DNA from: Xanthobacter aminoxidans
Lineage (GTDB): Bacteria; Pseudomonadota; Alphaproteobacteria; Rhizobiales; Xanthobacteraceae
Reading direction: 5' to 3'
Assembly: GCF_023571765.1 (NCBI RefSeq)
Contig: NZ_JAMJXC010000002.1
Location: 248,001 to 312,000, forward strand
DNA length: 64,000 bases
The notes below the pieces were generated by a model. That model searched no databases. It was given only the letters and a program-made list of their open reading frames with translations, and was not told the origin of the DNA. The translations under genes were made by a program, and so were the position numbers. Numbering within the stretch: the first letter of the stretch is position 1; every line of letters begins with the position of its first letter. Below, piece by piece: positions 10,350 through 20,108 of this stretch.

Positions 10350-10478
10350 TCAGGCGTGCGGGCGGCGCACGTCGGTGCGGGAGAAGTCATCCCCCTTGAA
10401 GAGGAGCGGCACGTCATGCGCCTTGGCCACGGCATAGGCCATCGGGCTGCTGAAGTTCAAGCCCGCCGGCAAATGGCG
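10350..10478 (-). pseudogene. Remnant of a VapC-type PIN-domain toxin (C-terminal piece)
   Basis: Between obgE and proB the minus strand has an open frame ending at 10350 that reads RHLPAGLNFSSPMAYAVAKA and then HDVPLLFKGDDFSRTDV. This matches the last third of VapC RNases, usually RHPAGLNFGDCFAYALAK with LLFKGxDFxxTD. The conserved Gly-Asp after LNF, an acidic active-site position, is replaced by Ser-Ser. No N-terminal PIN half and no VapB antitoxin is present; upstream sequence is taken by obgE. I infer a dead toxin-antitoxin remnant of about 42 codons. Confidence 0.65.
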
Positions 10479-10504
10479 AAACGGAATGGAGACGAGAACC
10501 TGGC

Positions 10505-11665
<1,161 letters not shown>

Positions 11666-12115
11666 TTAGCGCGTGCCCCACTGCTGGTTGGAACGGTCTT
11701 CACCGCCGCTCTTGCACGGCCAGGCAACCACGCCCGTTCCGGCCCCGCCGAAACGGGGCACATCCAGGCACATATTGTTCTGACCGATGATTTCGCCGTT
11801 CGCGCCGACCCGCCACTGCTGATTGGCGCCGCCGTTGCACGAATAGATGATGACCCGGTCTCCGGCGCGCGCCGCACCGCCCGAAATGTCGACACAACGC
11901 CTGCCGGCCCGGATCGTCCCGTCACCCATGAAGGTGAAGGACTGATTGTCGCCGCCGTTGCACGGAAAGACGATAATCGACGTGCCATTGGGCTGGTCAA
12001 GGCCGCCCTTGACGTCGAGGCAGAGGTTGCTCGCATGGCCCGGGCGCAGCTCGCCCGCACTTGCCCCGCCCACCAGCACACAGCAGATGGCGGCCGCCGT
12101 CATCAGAATTCGCAT
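11666..12115 (-). CDS. Secreted ricin-type beta-trefoil lectin protein
   Basis: A 149-residue protein with a clear signal peptide (MRILMTAAAICCVLVGGASA) and one complete beta-trefoil. Three repeats each contain a Cys-hxDh strand (LCLDV, RCVDI, MCLDV), a second Cys (FPCNGG, YSCNGG, WPCKSG) and a QxW-type end (NQSFTF, NQQWRV, NQQWGT). The six Cys could form one disulfide per repeat. There is no attached catalytic domain, so it is a free carbohydrate-binding module; ligand unknown. Such stand-alone lectins are sporadic in the order. Confidence 0.85.
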   Translation of the reverse strand: MRILMTAAAICCVLVGGASAGELRPGHASNLCLDVKGGLDQPNGTSIIVFPCNGGDNQSFTFMGDGTIRAGRRCVDISGGAARAGDRVIIYSCNGGANQQWRVGANGEIIGQNNMCLDVPRFGGAGTGVVAWPCKSGGEDRSNQQWGTR

Positions 12116-12268
12116 TGTTTCCCCCCGGAATGAGGTTCCACCCTACCATTACAGCCAAGCTTCGCAACCCCTCCGAGCTTGCAGAGAAAATAGGTTGGGC
12201 TCCTCCGATCCCCTGTCAGAGCCACCCCGCCCTTTGACCTTTCCCGCGCGCCGGACCAAAAGACGAAC

Positions 12269-14446
12269 ATGAGCCCGCGCACCGTCGACGTCCTGCTCCC
12301 CCTCGGCCTCGACGCCGCCTATTCCTACCTCCTGCCCGAGGGGATGGAGGTGTCGCCCGGCGACCTCGTTCATGTCCCGCTGGGCACCAAGAGCGTCATC
12401 GGCGTGGTCTGGCCGCGCGCGCAGGCCGGTGGCAAGGCGGTGGAGACCGGCAAGCTGAAGGCGGTGAAGGCCAAGCTCGATTACGTTCCGCTGCCGCCTG
12501 ACCTCATCAGGCTCATCGACTGGATGGCCGACTACACGCTGGCGCCGCGCGGCATGGTGCTGCGCATGGCCTTGCGGCACGGCGAAAGCCCCGGTGCGGC
12601 GCGCGAGCGGGTCGGCGTGCGGCTCACCGGCACGGCGCCTACGCGCATGACGGCCGCCCGCGCACGGCTTCTGGATACGCTCGCGGATGGCTTCGTGCGC
12701 GGCAAGACCGAAGCGGCGCGGGAGGCCGGCGTCTCGCCCTCCGTGGTGGACGGGCTGGTGGATGACGGCACGCTGGAAGCCGTGGTGCTGCCGCCCGAGC
12801 CCGCCGCCTACCCGCCCGATCCCGACCACGCAGTACCCGAGCTGTCGCAGCCGCAGTCGGAGGCGGCGGCTGCCATGGTCGCGGCGGTGAAGGCGAAGAC
12901 GTTCGCCGTGCACCTGCTCGACGGCGTCACCGGCTCCGGCAAGACCGAGACCTATTTCGAGGCGGTGGCCGAGGCCATCCGCAGCGGCCGGCAGGCGCTG
13001 ATCCTGCTGCCGGAAATCGCCCTCACCCAGGCCTTCCTCGACCGCTTCACCGAGCGCTTCGGCGTGAAGCCAGCGGAATGGCACTCGGGCGTCTCCACCC
13101 GGCGGCGCGCGAAGGTGCTGAACGAGGTCGCCTCGGGACAGGTGAAGGTGGTGGCGGGGGCGCGCTCCGCCTTGTTCCTGCCGTTCCGCGACCTCGGCCT
13201 CATCATCGTCGATGAAGAGCACGACCCCGCCTACAAGCAGGAGGACGGCGTCTGCTACCACGCGCGCGACATGGCGGTGGTGCGGGCACGCCTCGCCTCC
13301 GCCCCCATCGTGCTGGCCTCGGCGACGCCCTCCATCGAGACCGAGGTAAATGCCCGGCGCGGGCGCTATCGGCGGCTCGCCCTCCCCGTGCGCTTCGGCG
13401 GCGCCAAGGTGCCGGGCCTCTCCCCCATCGATCTGCGCAAGGAAGGCCCGCCGCGCGGCCGCTGGATCGCACCGCGGCTGGAAGCCGAGATCAACACGAC
13501 GCTGGAGGCGGGCGAGCAGGCGCTGCTCTTCCTCAACCGCCGGGGCTACGCGCCGCTCACGTTGTGCCGCTCCTGCGGCCACCGGATGCGCTGCCCCTCC
13601 TGCACCGCCTGGCTGGTGGAGCATCGCTTTCGCCGCCGCCTCACCTGCCACCACTGCGGCTATCAGGCGCCGGTGCCGGAGAAATGCCCCGCCTGCGACG
13701 CGCCGGACAGCCTCGTTCCGGTCGGGCCGGGCGTGGAGCGGCTGCAGGAGGAGGTGCAGACCCTTTTTCCAAATGCCCGCGCCCTCGTCCTCTCCTCGGA
13801 CCTGCTTGGCGGGGTGGAGCGGATGCGCGCCGAACTTGATGCGGTGGCGAAGGGCGACGTGGATGTGGTGGTGGGCACCCAGCTCGTCGCCAAGGGCCAT
13901 AATTTCCCCGGCCTCGCTCTGGTCGGCGTGGTGGATGCGGATGTCGGCCTCGGCCATGGCGACCCGCGCGCCGCCGAGCGGACGTTCCAGCTGGTGCATC
14001 AGGTGGCCGGGCGCGCCGGGCGCGGCAAGGCGGAGGGGCGCGGCTTCATCCAGACCCACATGCCCGAGCATCCGGTGATGCGCGCGCTCGTGACCGGCGA
14101 TCGCGACGCCTTTTACGACGTGGAGATCGCCGCCCGCGAGGAGGCGCACCTGCCCCCCTTCGGCCGCATGGCGGCGCTCATCGTCTCCGCCAGCGAGGCC
14201 CATGTGGCCGAAGGCCATGCCCGGCGCCTCGCCGCTTCCGCGCCCATCCTGCCCGACGTGCGCATCCTAGGCCCGGCGGAGGCGCCCCTTGCCCTGCTGC
14301 GCGGGCGCCACCGCTGGCGCCTGCTGGTGCGATCGCCGCGCAACTTCGACCTGCCGGCCTATCTCAGGGAATGGCGGGCCGTGGCACCGAAGATCACGGG
14401 CAATATCAAGGTGGCCATCGACGTGGACCCGCAGAGCTTCCTGTGA
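12269..14446 (+). CDS. priA: Primosomal protein N' (replication restart helicase)
   Basis: A 725-residue PriA. Walker A is GVTGSGKTETYF and the Walker B/DExH region is IIVDEEHDPAYKQEDG. Paired zinc-binding Cys motifs run through CRSCGHRMRCPSC and CHHCGYQAPVPEKCPAC, and helicase motifs V-VI appear in VVGTQLVAKGHNFPGL and HQVAGRAGRG. It reloads the replisome at stalled forks. The stop codon overlaps the GTG of the following Nudix gene, so the two are coupled. Confidence 0.96.
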   Translation: MSPRTVDVLLPLGLDAAYSYLLPEGMEVSPGDLVHVPLGTKSVIGVVWPRAQAGGKAVETGKLKAVKAKLDYVPLPPDLIRLIDWMADYTLAPRGMVLRMALRHGESPGAARERVGVRLTGTAPTRMTAARARLLDTLADGFVRGKTEAAREAGVSPSVVDGLVDDGTLEAVVLPPEPAAYPPDPDHAVPELSQPQSEAAAAMVAAVKAKTFAVHLLDGVTGSGKTETYFEAVAEAIRSGRQALILLPEIALTQAFLDRFTERFGVKPAEWHSGVSTRRRAKVLNEVASGQVKVVAGARSALFLPFRDLGLIIVDEEHDPAYKQEDGVCYHARDMAVVRARLASAPIVLASATPSIETEVNARRGRYRRLALPVRFGGAKVPGLSPIDLRKEGPPRGRWIAPRLEAEINTTLEAGEQALLFLNRRGYAPLTLCRSCGHRMRCPSCTAWLVEHRFRRRLTCHHCGYQAPVPEKCPACDAPDSLVPVGPGVERLQEEVQTLFPNARALVLSSDLLGGVERMRAELDAVAKGDVDVVVGTQLVAKGHNFPGLALVGVVDADVGLGHGDPRAAERTFQLVHQVAGRAGRGKAEGRGFIQTHMPEHPVMRALVTGDRDAFYDVEIAAREEAHLPPFGRMAALIVSASEAHVAEGHARRLAASAPILPDVRILGPAEAPLALLRGRHRWRLLVRSPRNFDLPAYLREWRAVAPKITGNIKVAIDVDPQSFL

Positions 14447-14904
14447 GCAACGCCATCGACCGCCCCGCCGCCCGGATCCTCGTGCTCGATGGGGAGGACC
14501 GGCTGCTGCTGTTCCGCTTCGCCTATGCCGAAGGCGCGCTGGCCGGAAACGTCTTCTGGGCACCGCCCGGCGGCGGGCTGGAGCCGGGCGAGACCTATGA
14601 GGCCGCCGCCTGCCGCGAGCTTCTGGAAGAAACCGGCCTCCGCATTGCCCATCCCGGCCCGGCCGTCGCCCAGCGCGAGGTCTCGTTCACGATGCCGGAC
14701 GGGCAGCGGGTGCGTTCGCGGGAGTTCTATTTCCTCGTGCGCGCACCGGGCCTCGTGGTCTCGTCCGCCGGCTGGTCGGACGATGAGCGTAAGGCGCTCG
14801 TGCATCACGCGTGGTGGACGCCGGATGCGCTGGCCTCTCTCGCGGAGCAGGTGTGGCCGGAGGATATTTTCGTGATGCTCGCAGAGGCGGGCGTCTGGCG
14901 CTGA
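14443..14904 (+). CDS. Nudix hydrolase
   Basis: A 153-residue protein with a GTG start overlapping the priA stop by three bases. The Nudix box reads GGGLEPGETYEAAACRELLE followed by ETGL, complete with the catalytic RExxEE pattern (RELLEETG). Members hydrolyse nucleoside diphosphates linked to another moiety; the substrate is not predictable here. Its position between priA and pdeM suggests, but does not show, nucleotide-pool or repair work. Confidence 0.9.
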   Translation: MSNAIDRPAARILVLDGEDRLLLFRFAYAEGALAGNVFWAPPGGGLEPGETYEAAACRELLEETGLRIAHPGPAVAQREVSFTMPDGQRVRSREFYFLVRAPGLVVSSAGWSDDERKALVHHAWWTPDALASLAEQVWPEDIFVMLAEAGVWR

Positions 14905-14914
14905 TGGTGCGTCG

Positions 14915-15673
14915 ATGCCGGCGCCACTGTCCCGCTTGCTCGCCGCGCGCCGTTGGGCACAATCCGCCGCCATGCTCGCCCTCGCCGAATCAGCGGACCT
15001 CTCCCTCGCGCGGATCGACCTCCGCGGTGCGGAGCTTGAGCTTGACCCGTCCGGTGCCCTGCTCTGGCCGGACGAGCGGCTGATGGTGGTGGCGGACCTG
15101 CACCTGGAGAAGGGTTCCGCCTTCGCCCGGCGCGGCCAGATGCTGCCGCCCTACGACACCCTGGACACGTTGAAGCGCCTCTCGGCCGTGGTTGCCCTGC
15201 ACCAGCCGCGCATGGTGATCGCGCTGGGCGACAGCCTGCACGACCGCTGGGCCGGCGAGCGCATGACCGACCCGCTCCGCGACGAGATCCGCCGCATCCA
15301 GACCGGCCGCACCTTCATCTGGATCGCCGGCAACCACGATCCCCTGCCCCACGACCTCGGCGGCGAGGGTACGGCCATGCTCGCCCTTGGCCCGCTGCTC
15401 TTCCGCCACGAGCCGGAAGAGGGGCCGGCGCCGGGCGAGGTGTGCGGTCATCTCCACCCCGCTGCTCGGGTGGTGATGCGCGGACGGGGCGTGCGGCGGC
15501 GGTGTTTCGTCACCGATGGCAGCCGCATGATCCTGCCGGCGTTCGGCGCCTATGCCGGCGGCCTGAGCGTCGCCGATCCCGCCATCACGCGGCTGTTCCC
15601 GGCGCAGCGCTTCACCGCCCACCTGCTCGGCGCAGGACGCACCTACGGAATGCCCGCGTCCGCCTGTCTCTGA
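14915..15673 (+). CDS. pdeM: PdeM-type metallophosphoesterase (ligase-associated repair endonuclease)
   Basis: A 252-residue calcineurin-like phosphoesterase. All metal-binding blocks are present: VADLHLEKG, ALGDSLHD, AGNHDPLPHD and CGHLHPAAR. The arrangement is that of PdeM, usually encoded with a DNA ligase and Lhr-type helicase (LigD/LPS repair set); those partners are not in this window. The start at 14915 is used, with an alternative ATG at 14972. It follows the Nudix gene by ten bases. Confidence 0.88.
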   Translation: MPAPLSRLLAARRWAQSAAMLALAESADLSLARIDLRGAELELDPSGALLWPDERLMVVADLHLEKGSAFARRGQMLPPYDTLDTLKRLSAVVALHQPRMVIALGDSLHDRWAGERMTDPLRDEIRRIQTGRTFIWIAGNHDPLPHDLGGEGTAMLALGPLLFRHEPEEGPAPGEVCGHLHPAARVVMRGRGVRRRCFVTDGSRMILPAFGAYAGGLSVADPAITRLFPAQRFTAHLLGAGRTYGMPASACL

Positions 15674-15684
15674 ATTAAGGACGC

Positions 15685-16278
15685 TCAGCGGCGGCGGCGG
15701 ATGCGGACGTAGAGCGCACCCTCCCCGCCATGGCGGCGTCCGGCGGACTCGAACCCCACCACCACCGCCCGCAGGTCCGGCTCGGCAAGCCACAGGGGCA
15801 CCGCCCGCTTGAGCACGCCCCGGCCCTCGCCGAAGGCCGGCCCCGAACTCATCAGGCGCTCGGGATCGCCCTTGCCGGTGATGACCAGCACCAGCGCATG
15901 GCCGCTCGCCTGCGCCTCCATGAGGAACAGGCGCAGGCGGCGATGGGCGGCCGCCTGGGTGAGGCCGTGCAGGTCGAGGCGCGCATCCACTTCCGCCCCG
16001 CGGGTGAGGCGGCGGCGGGTCTTCGGCTCCAGCGCGGCCAGAGGCGGGGGTGGCGGGGACGTGGGGGCGACGACCTTCGGTGGGGTGCCGGACTTGGCTT
16101 TCGCTTTCGACTTGGTCTCGGGCGTCGGCGCGACGACGGGGGGCGGCTCGGGGGCGGGCACCAAAGGCGGCGCGACAACGGGCTTCTCAGGCCGCAGGCG
16201 CTTCACCGAGCGCACCACATGGTCCCACAGCGCGCGCTCTTCCGCATCGAGTATCCGGCGGCGGCCCCGGCGGCTCAT
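15685..16278 (-). CDS. Smr domain protein (MutS2 C-terminal type)
   Basis: A 197-residue protein. The N-terminal half is charged then Pro/Ala-rich. The Smr domain at about 110-195 has VDARLDLHGLTQAAAHRRL, VITGKGDP and GEGALYVRIRR. The LDLHG and TGKG motifs are those of Smr nucleases acting on DNA or RNA. The ATG overlaps the mltA stop (ATGA), so it is the last gene of the tim44-mltA-smr operon, an arrangement common in alphaproteobacteria. Confidence 0.9.
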   Translation of the reverse strand: MSRRGRRRILDAEERALWDHVVRSVKRLRPEKPVVAPPLVPAPEPPPVVAPTPETKSKAKAKSGTPPKVVAPTSPPPPPLAALEPKTRRRLTRGAEVDARLDLHGLTQAAAHRRLRLFLMEAQASGHALVLVITGKGDPERLMSSGPAFGEGRGVLKRAVPLWLAEPDLRAVVVGFESAGRRHGGEGALYVRIRRRR

Positions 16279-17570
16279 GGCGCGCCTCCGGAGTCCACCT
16301 TGGCGAAGCGCGGCACCAGCATGGTGAACTTGCCCGAGTGCCGGATGCGACCCGCTACGGCGCCCGCTGCATCGCCCGCACCGAAAAAGAGATCCGCCCG
16401 TGCCGGCCCGACGATGGCCGAGCCGGTGTCCTGCGCGATCATCAGCCGACGGAACGGCTCGGCCGTGCCGGGAGCGGAGAGCGGCAGGTCGGCCTCCACG
16501 AAGATGGGCGTGCCGTAGGTGTGGAGCTTGCGGTCCACCGCCAGCGAGCGGCCCGCCGTGAGCGAAACGCCCTGCGCGCCCATGGCCCCCGCATCGGCAC
16601 CAAGCGTCAGGGCCTTGAAGAAGGTGAAGGTCGGGTTCTCCCGCCGCAAGGCGCGGCCCGCCGCGGGATCAGCCTCCATGAAGGTGCGGATGCGCGCCAT
16701 GGACATCTCTTCCCGCGGCACCAGCCCCCGCTGGATCAGGAGACGCCCCACCGCCACATAGGGCTGGCCGTTGAAGCCGTCATAACCCAGCCGAAGAATC
16801 CGGCCATCCGGGAGACGCACGCGGGCGGAGCCCTGGATTTGCATGAAGAACAGATCGACGGGATCCTTGAGCCAGACAATCTCCAGCCCGCGCCCCGCCA
16901 AGGCGCCATCCTCGATGGCGGCGCGATCATGATACGGCACGAGGGCGTCGCCCTCCCGCCGGAAGGCGGAGCCGGAATTGGGCGTGGCCCCGGGACCCGT
17001 CATGACGAGATCGCCGGGACGTCCATAGACCGGAACATCGAAGCCGTTGCCGGGCTGGAGCGCACCCTCTACCTCCGGCTCGTAATAGCCGGTGTAGTAG
17101 CCGCCCGTGCCGCCGTCCGGAATCACCCGCCACGCGCGGAAATTGGCCTCGAAGAACAGGCGGGCGAGAAGGGGAGTGGGTGCGTCCGGACCAAGCCGCG
17201 CGGCCGCAGCGCAGGCGTGGCGCAGTCCGAGCCGGAGCGTCGGTGCGGAAGCCGGCCCCACATCTTTCGGCGGTGACTTCAAAGCCGCGCAGCTGACGCG
17301 GAAGGTGGCGAAGGCCGCGGCGTGGTCGTCGGCGGCCCAGCCGTCGAGGTCCGTGAAGGCGACGGGCTCGAGCCGCGCGCCGGCCACGGCGGGAACGATG
17401 GGCTGGAGCGTCATGGCCGGTGCCGGGATGGGTCGGGAGGCCGGGGCGGCGACGCAGGAGGAGGTCGCCGCGAAGAGCGCCACCACGATCCCGGTGAGGC
17501 TCGCGCATCGTGCGGCAACGCCAGGAGCGAAGCGCCGCACGCCGGCTGTGACGGCGCGCGCCTGTGCCAT
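16275..17570 (-). CDS. mltA: Membrane-bound lytic murein transglycosylase A
   Basis: A 431-residue MltA. A hydrophobic N-terminus ending in ATSSCVAAP suggests a lipoprotein with lipidated Cys. The double-psi barrel domain shows GYYTGYYEPEV and IQGSARVRLPDGRILRLGYD, and the 3D domain near the C-terminus ends with the catalytic Asp in QDTGSAIVGPARADLFFG. It cleaves the glycan strand to 1,6-anhydromuropeptides in the periplasm. It starts three bases after the tim44-like gene and overlaps smr. Confidence 0.95.
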   Translation of the reverse strand: MAQARAVTAGVRRFAPGVAARCASLTGIVVALFAATSSCVAAPASRPIPAPAMTLQPIVPAVAGARLEPVAFTDLDGWAADDHAAAFATFRVSCAALKSPPKDVGPASAPTLRLGLRHACAAAARLGPDAPTPLLARLFFEANFRAWRVIPDGGTGGYYTGYYEPEVEGALQPGNGFDVPVYGRPGDLVMTGPGATPNSGSAFRREGDALVPYHDRAAIEDGALAGRGLEIVWLKDPVDLFFMQIQGSARVRLPDGRILRLGYDGFNGQPYVAVGRLLIQRGLVPREEMSMARIRTFMEADPAAGRALRRENPTFTFFKALTLGADAGAMGAQGVSLTAGRSLAVDRKLHTYGTPIFVEADLPLSAPGTAEPFRRLMIAQDTGSAIVGPARADLFFGAGDAAGAVAGRIRHSGKFTMLVPRFAKVDSGGAP

Positions 17571-17573
17571 GGG

Positions 17574-18290
17574 CTACTGGGCGGCTTCCGTCGCCACCAG
17601 CTTCCAGTTGGGGTCCCGCGTGCCGAGATCGCGAGCGAAGGTCCACACGTCGGTCACATCGGCCACCGTGTCCGGGCTGCCATCCACCACCGAGCCGTCC
17701 GGGCCGCGGGTGACGGAAATAAGCTTCGACACGAAACGCACGGTCAGCTGCGCATTGGTCCCGCGCACGGTGACGTCTTGCAGGTCCGCCGATTCGATGG
17801 AGACGAAGCGCGATTCCATCGTCTCCTTGCGGCTCTCGCGGTCGGCGATGGCGGAGACGAAGCCGTCATAGACGTCCTTGGCGAGCAGATCCTTGAGCTG
17901 GCGACGGTCGCCCGTGGCGAAGGCGGTGACGATCATCTCGTAGGCCGCGCGGGCGCCGGTCAGGAAGTGCTTGGCGTCGAAGTCCGGCTCGATACGGGCG
18001 ATCTCGTCGAGCGCGGAGGCGGTGGCGGATCCTTCCGCCACAACACCCTCCCATCGGAAGGCCGGCGCCTCGACCTCGGCCGGGCCTGCGGCGCCGGGCG
18101 GCGGTCCGTTGCGCTCGGGCAGCGTCACCACCTTGCCCTCGGGGGCCGGCTGCGGCGGACGAGCGGTATCGCGGGAATAGGGATCATAAGGCGGGCGCTC
18201 ACGCCCCGTCCTCTGCCCCAGAACGCTGCGCAGCCGGACGAAGATGAAGACCGCAAGGGCCAGGAAGATGATCGTGTAGATGTCCAGCAC
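17574..18290 (-). CDS. Tim44/TimA family membrane-anchored protein
   Basis: A 238-residue protein. A single N-terminal membrane segment (MLDIYTIIFLALAVFIFVRL) and a low-complexity linker precede a Tim44-like domain at about 85-235 with FDAKHFLTGARAAYEMIVTA. Bacterial Tim44-like proteins of alphaproteobacteria share the fold of the mitochondrial import component; TimA is linked to membrane quality control, but the role here is only inferred. It leads the operon with mltA and smr. Confidence 0.9.
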   Translation of the reverse strand: MLDIYTIIFLALAVFIFVRLRSVLGQRTGRERPPYDPYSRDTARPPQPAPEGKVVTLPERNGPPPGAAGPAEVEAPAFRWEGVVAEGSATASALDEIARIEPDFDAKHFLTGARAAYEMIVTAFATGDRRQLKDLLAKDVYDGFVSAIADRESRKETMESRFVSIESADLQDVTVRGTNAQLTVRFVSKLISVTRGPDGSVVDGSPDTVADVTDVWTFARDLGTRDPNWKLVATEAAQ

Positions 18291-18602
18291 TGCGCTTCGC
18301 CATGCCTCTCGGGCGCGCCGATCTTCGGCCCGCCGGGTTGCCTCGACCGGTTGCGCGCGCCCCGCCGCGTGCGCTTCCTGCCCATCAGCTTATGTACGTC
18401 GAAGCTGACGTATCGCCAGCCCCTGCGCCTCAGAAGCTCACATTTTCCAAGGAAGCTTAAGCCACCGGGGCCGCATGCGCCACCTCCCGCCGGCAGATCG
18501 CGGAGGCTGTCATCGCCTTGACCTCAGGGAGGCACTGACCTACGGTCATTCAAAACGATTAGATTTCGGCCAAAGAAGCCGAATGTCAGGGAGAGAGACA
18601 CC
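18291..18602 (+). promoter_or_regulatory. Divergent promoter region between tim44-like gene and tctC
   Basis: 312 bases with no gene. On the plus strand TTGACC at 18518 is 17 bases from TACGGT at 18541, a weak sigma-70-like promoter. It overlaps a short palindrome TGACC-TAC-GGTCA at 18536-18548, a possible operator for the transporter genes. A purine-rich ribosome site (AGGGAGAGAG) precedes tctC. The promoter call is tentative. Confidence 0.35.
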
Positions 18603-19577
18603 ATGCGCCGGTTTCTGATGGCGGGGCTCGCCCTCGCCGTATCGTCTTTTGCCGCCCTTGCACCGAACGCCGCCGCGGCGGCCTACCCCGATCGCCCCAT
18701 CACGCTCATCGTGCCGTGGAACGCCGGCGGCGGAACCGATGCGGTCGCGCGCATCGTCGCCTCGCTTCTTGAGAAGGATCTGGGGCAGCCCATCGCGGTG
18801 GTGAATCGCACCGGCGGGCAGGGCGTGGTGGGTCATCAGGCCATCGCCGATGCGGCACCGGACGGCTACACCATCGGCATCATCACCGTCGAGATCGGGA
18901 TGATGCACTGGCAGGGCCTGACCCAACTTACCGGCGCCTCCTACACCCCCCTCGCCCTCATGAACGAGGACCCCGCCGGCGTGCAGGTGCGTACGGACGC
19001 CTCCTACAAGACGCTCGACGACCTGATCGCCGACATCAAGGCCAACCCCGGCAAGTTCAAGGCCTCCGGCACCGGTCAGGGCGGCATCTGGCACCTCGCC
19101 CTTGCCGGCATGCTCTCGTCCCTGAAGCTCGATCCGAAGAGCGTGCCGTGGGTGCCCTCCAACGGCGCGGCGCCCGGCCTGCAGGACCTCGTGGCGGGCG
19201 GCGTGCAGGTCGTCACCTGCTCCATCCCCGAGGCGCGCTCGCTCATCGACGCCAAGCGCGTGAAGAGCCTCGCCATCATGGCGAGCGAACGCTCCAAGCT
19301 GATGCCCGATATTCCCACCCTGAAGGAAGCCACCGGCAGCAGCTGGACCATCGGCGCATGGCGCGGCTTCGCCGCCCCCAAGGGCCTCGACAAGGCGGCC
19401 TCGGACAAGCTCCAGGCGGCCCTCAAGAAGGTCTACGACAGCAAGGAATATCAGGAGTTCCTCACCAATCGCGGGTTCGGCGGGCGCTATGCGGACGGCC
19501 CCGGCTTCGCCGAGTTCATGGCCAAGGCGGATGCCTCCCTCGGCGCCGTCATGAAGGAAGTCGGCCTCGCCAAATAG
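18603..19577 (+). CDS. tctC: Tripartite tricarboxylate transporter substrate-binding protein (Bug/TctC)
   Basis: A 324-residue periplasmic binding protein. The signal peptide ends NAAAA. The Bug family start YPDRPITLIVPWNAGGGTDA is followed by GQPIAVVNRTGGQGVVG. It captures a carboxylate or similar acid for the TctA/TctB membrane pair encoded directly downstream. The usual TctD/TctE two-component regulators are absent. The actual ligand is unknown; Bug proteins bind citrate, glutamate, aromatic acids and others. Confidence 0.93.
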   Translation: MRRFLMAGLALAVSSFAALAPNAAAAAYPDRPITLIVPWNAGGGTDAVARIVASLLEKDLGQPIAVVNRTGGQGVVGHQAIADAAPDGYTIGIITVEIGMMHWQGLTQLTGASYTPLALMNEDPAGVQVRTDASYKTLDDLIADIKANPGKFKASGTGQGGIWHLALAGMLSSLKLDPKSVPWVPSNGAAPGLQDLVAGGVQVVTCSIPEARSLIDAKRVKSLAIMASERSKLMPDIPTLKEATGSSWTIGAWRGFAAPKGLDKAASDKLQAALKKVYDSKEYQEFLTNRGFGGRYADGPGFAEFMAKADASLGAVMKEVGLAK

Positions 19578-19640
19578 CGAGGGCTCCTGAACGCGGCGGC
19601 CCGGGCCGCCGCTTCCTCCCCGCGACGCCGGAGCCGCATC

Positions 19641-20108
19641 ATGCGCTTCAGTGACCTGATCCTCGGCCTGCTGCTGCTCGCGGGGGCTGCCGTCTTGTTC
19701 TCCGCCGCATCCGGGCTGCCACCCATTCCGGGGCAGGCTTACGGCGCGGATGTCTTCCCCGTTCTGACGGCCGCAGGCCTTGCCGCCTGCGGCTTCATCC
19801 TGACGGTGGGCTCGGTTCGCGCCGGCCCCTTCCCGCTCGCGCAGACCACATGGGTCCGCACGCCCGGCGCCAGCTTCAGGGCGGCGGCGACGATCGCCCT
19901 TGTCCTCGCCTATATCGTGCTGACACCGCTCATCGGCTTCGTCGCCACGGCGACCGTGGTCCTGACCGGCCTTTTTCTCGTGGTGCGGGTGCCGGTGGCG
20001 CAGGCGATCGGAATTGCGCTGGCGACGGCCCTCTTCACCTACCTCTCCTTCAACATGTTCCTGCGCGTACCGCTGCCGCGCGGCCTCGTGGAAGGCTTCC
20101 TGCCATGA
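19641..20108 (+). CDS. tctB: Tripartite tricarboxylate transporter small membrane subunit TctB
   Basis: A 155-residue protein with four hydrophobic segments, the TctB plan (LILGLLLLAGAAVLFSAASG at the start, FTYLSFNMFLRVPLPRG at the end). It is the poorly conserved small subunit of the sodium-driven transporter. Its stop overlaps the tctA start as ATGA. Confidence 0.9.
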   Translation: MRFSDLILGLLLLAGAAVLFSAASGLPPIPGQAYGADVFPVLTAAGLAACGFILTVGSVRAGPFPLAQTTWVRTPGASFRAAATIALVLAYIVLTPLIGFVATATVVLTGLFLVVRVPVAQAIGIALATALFTYLSFNMFLRVPLPRGLVEGFLP

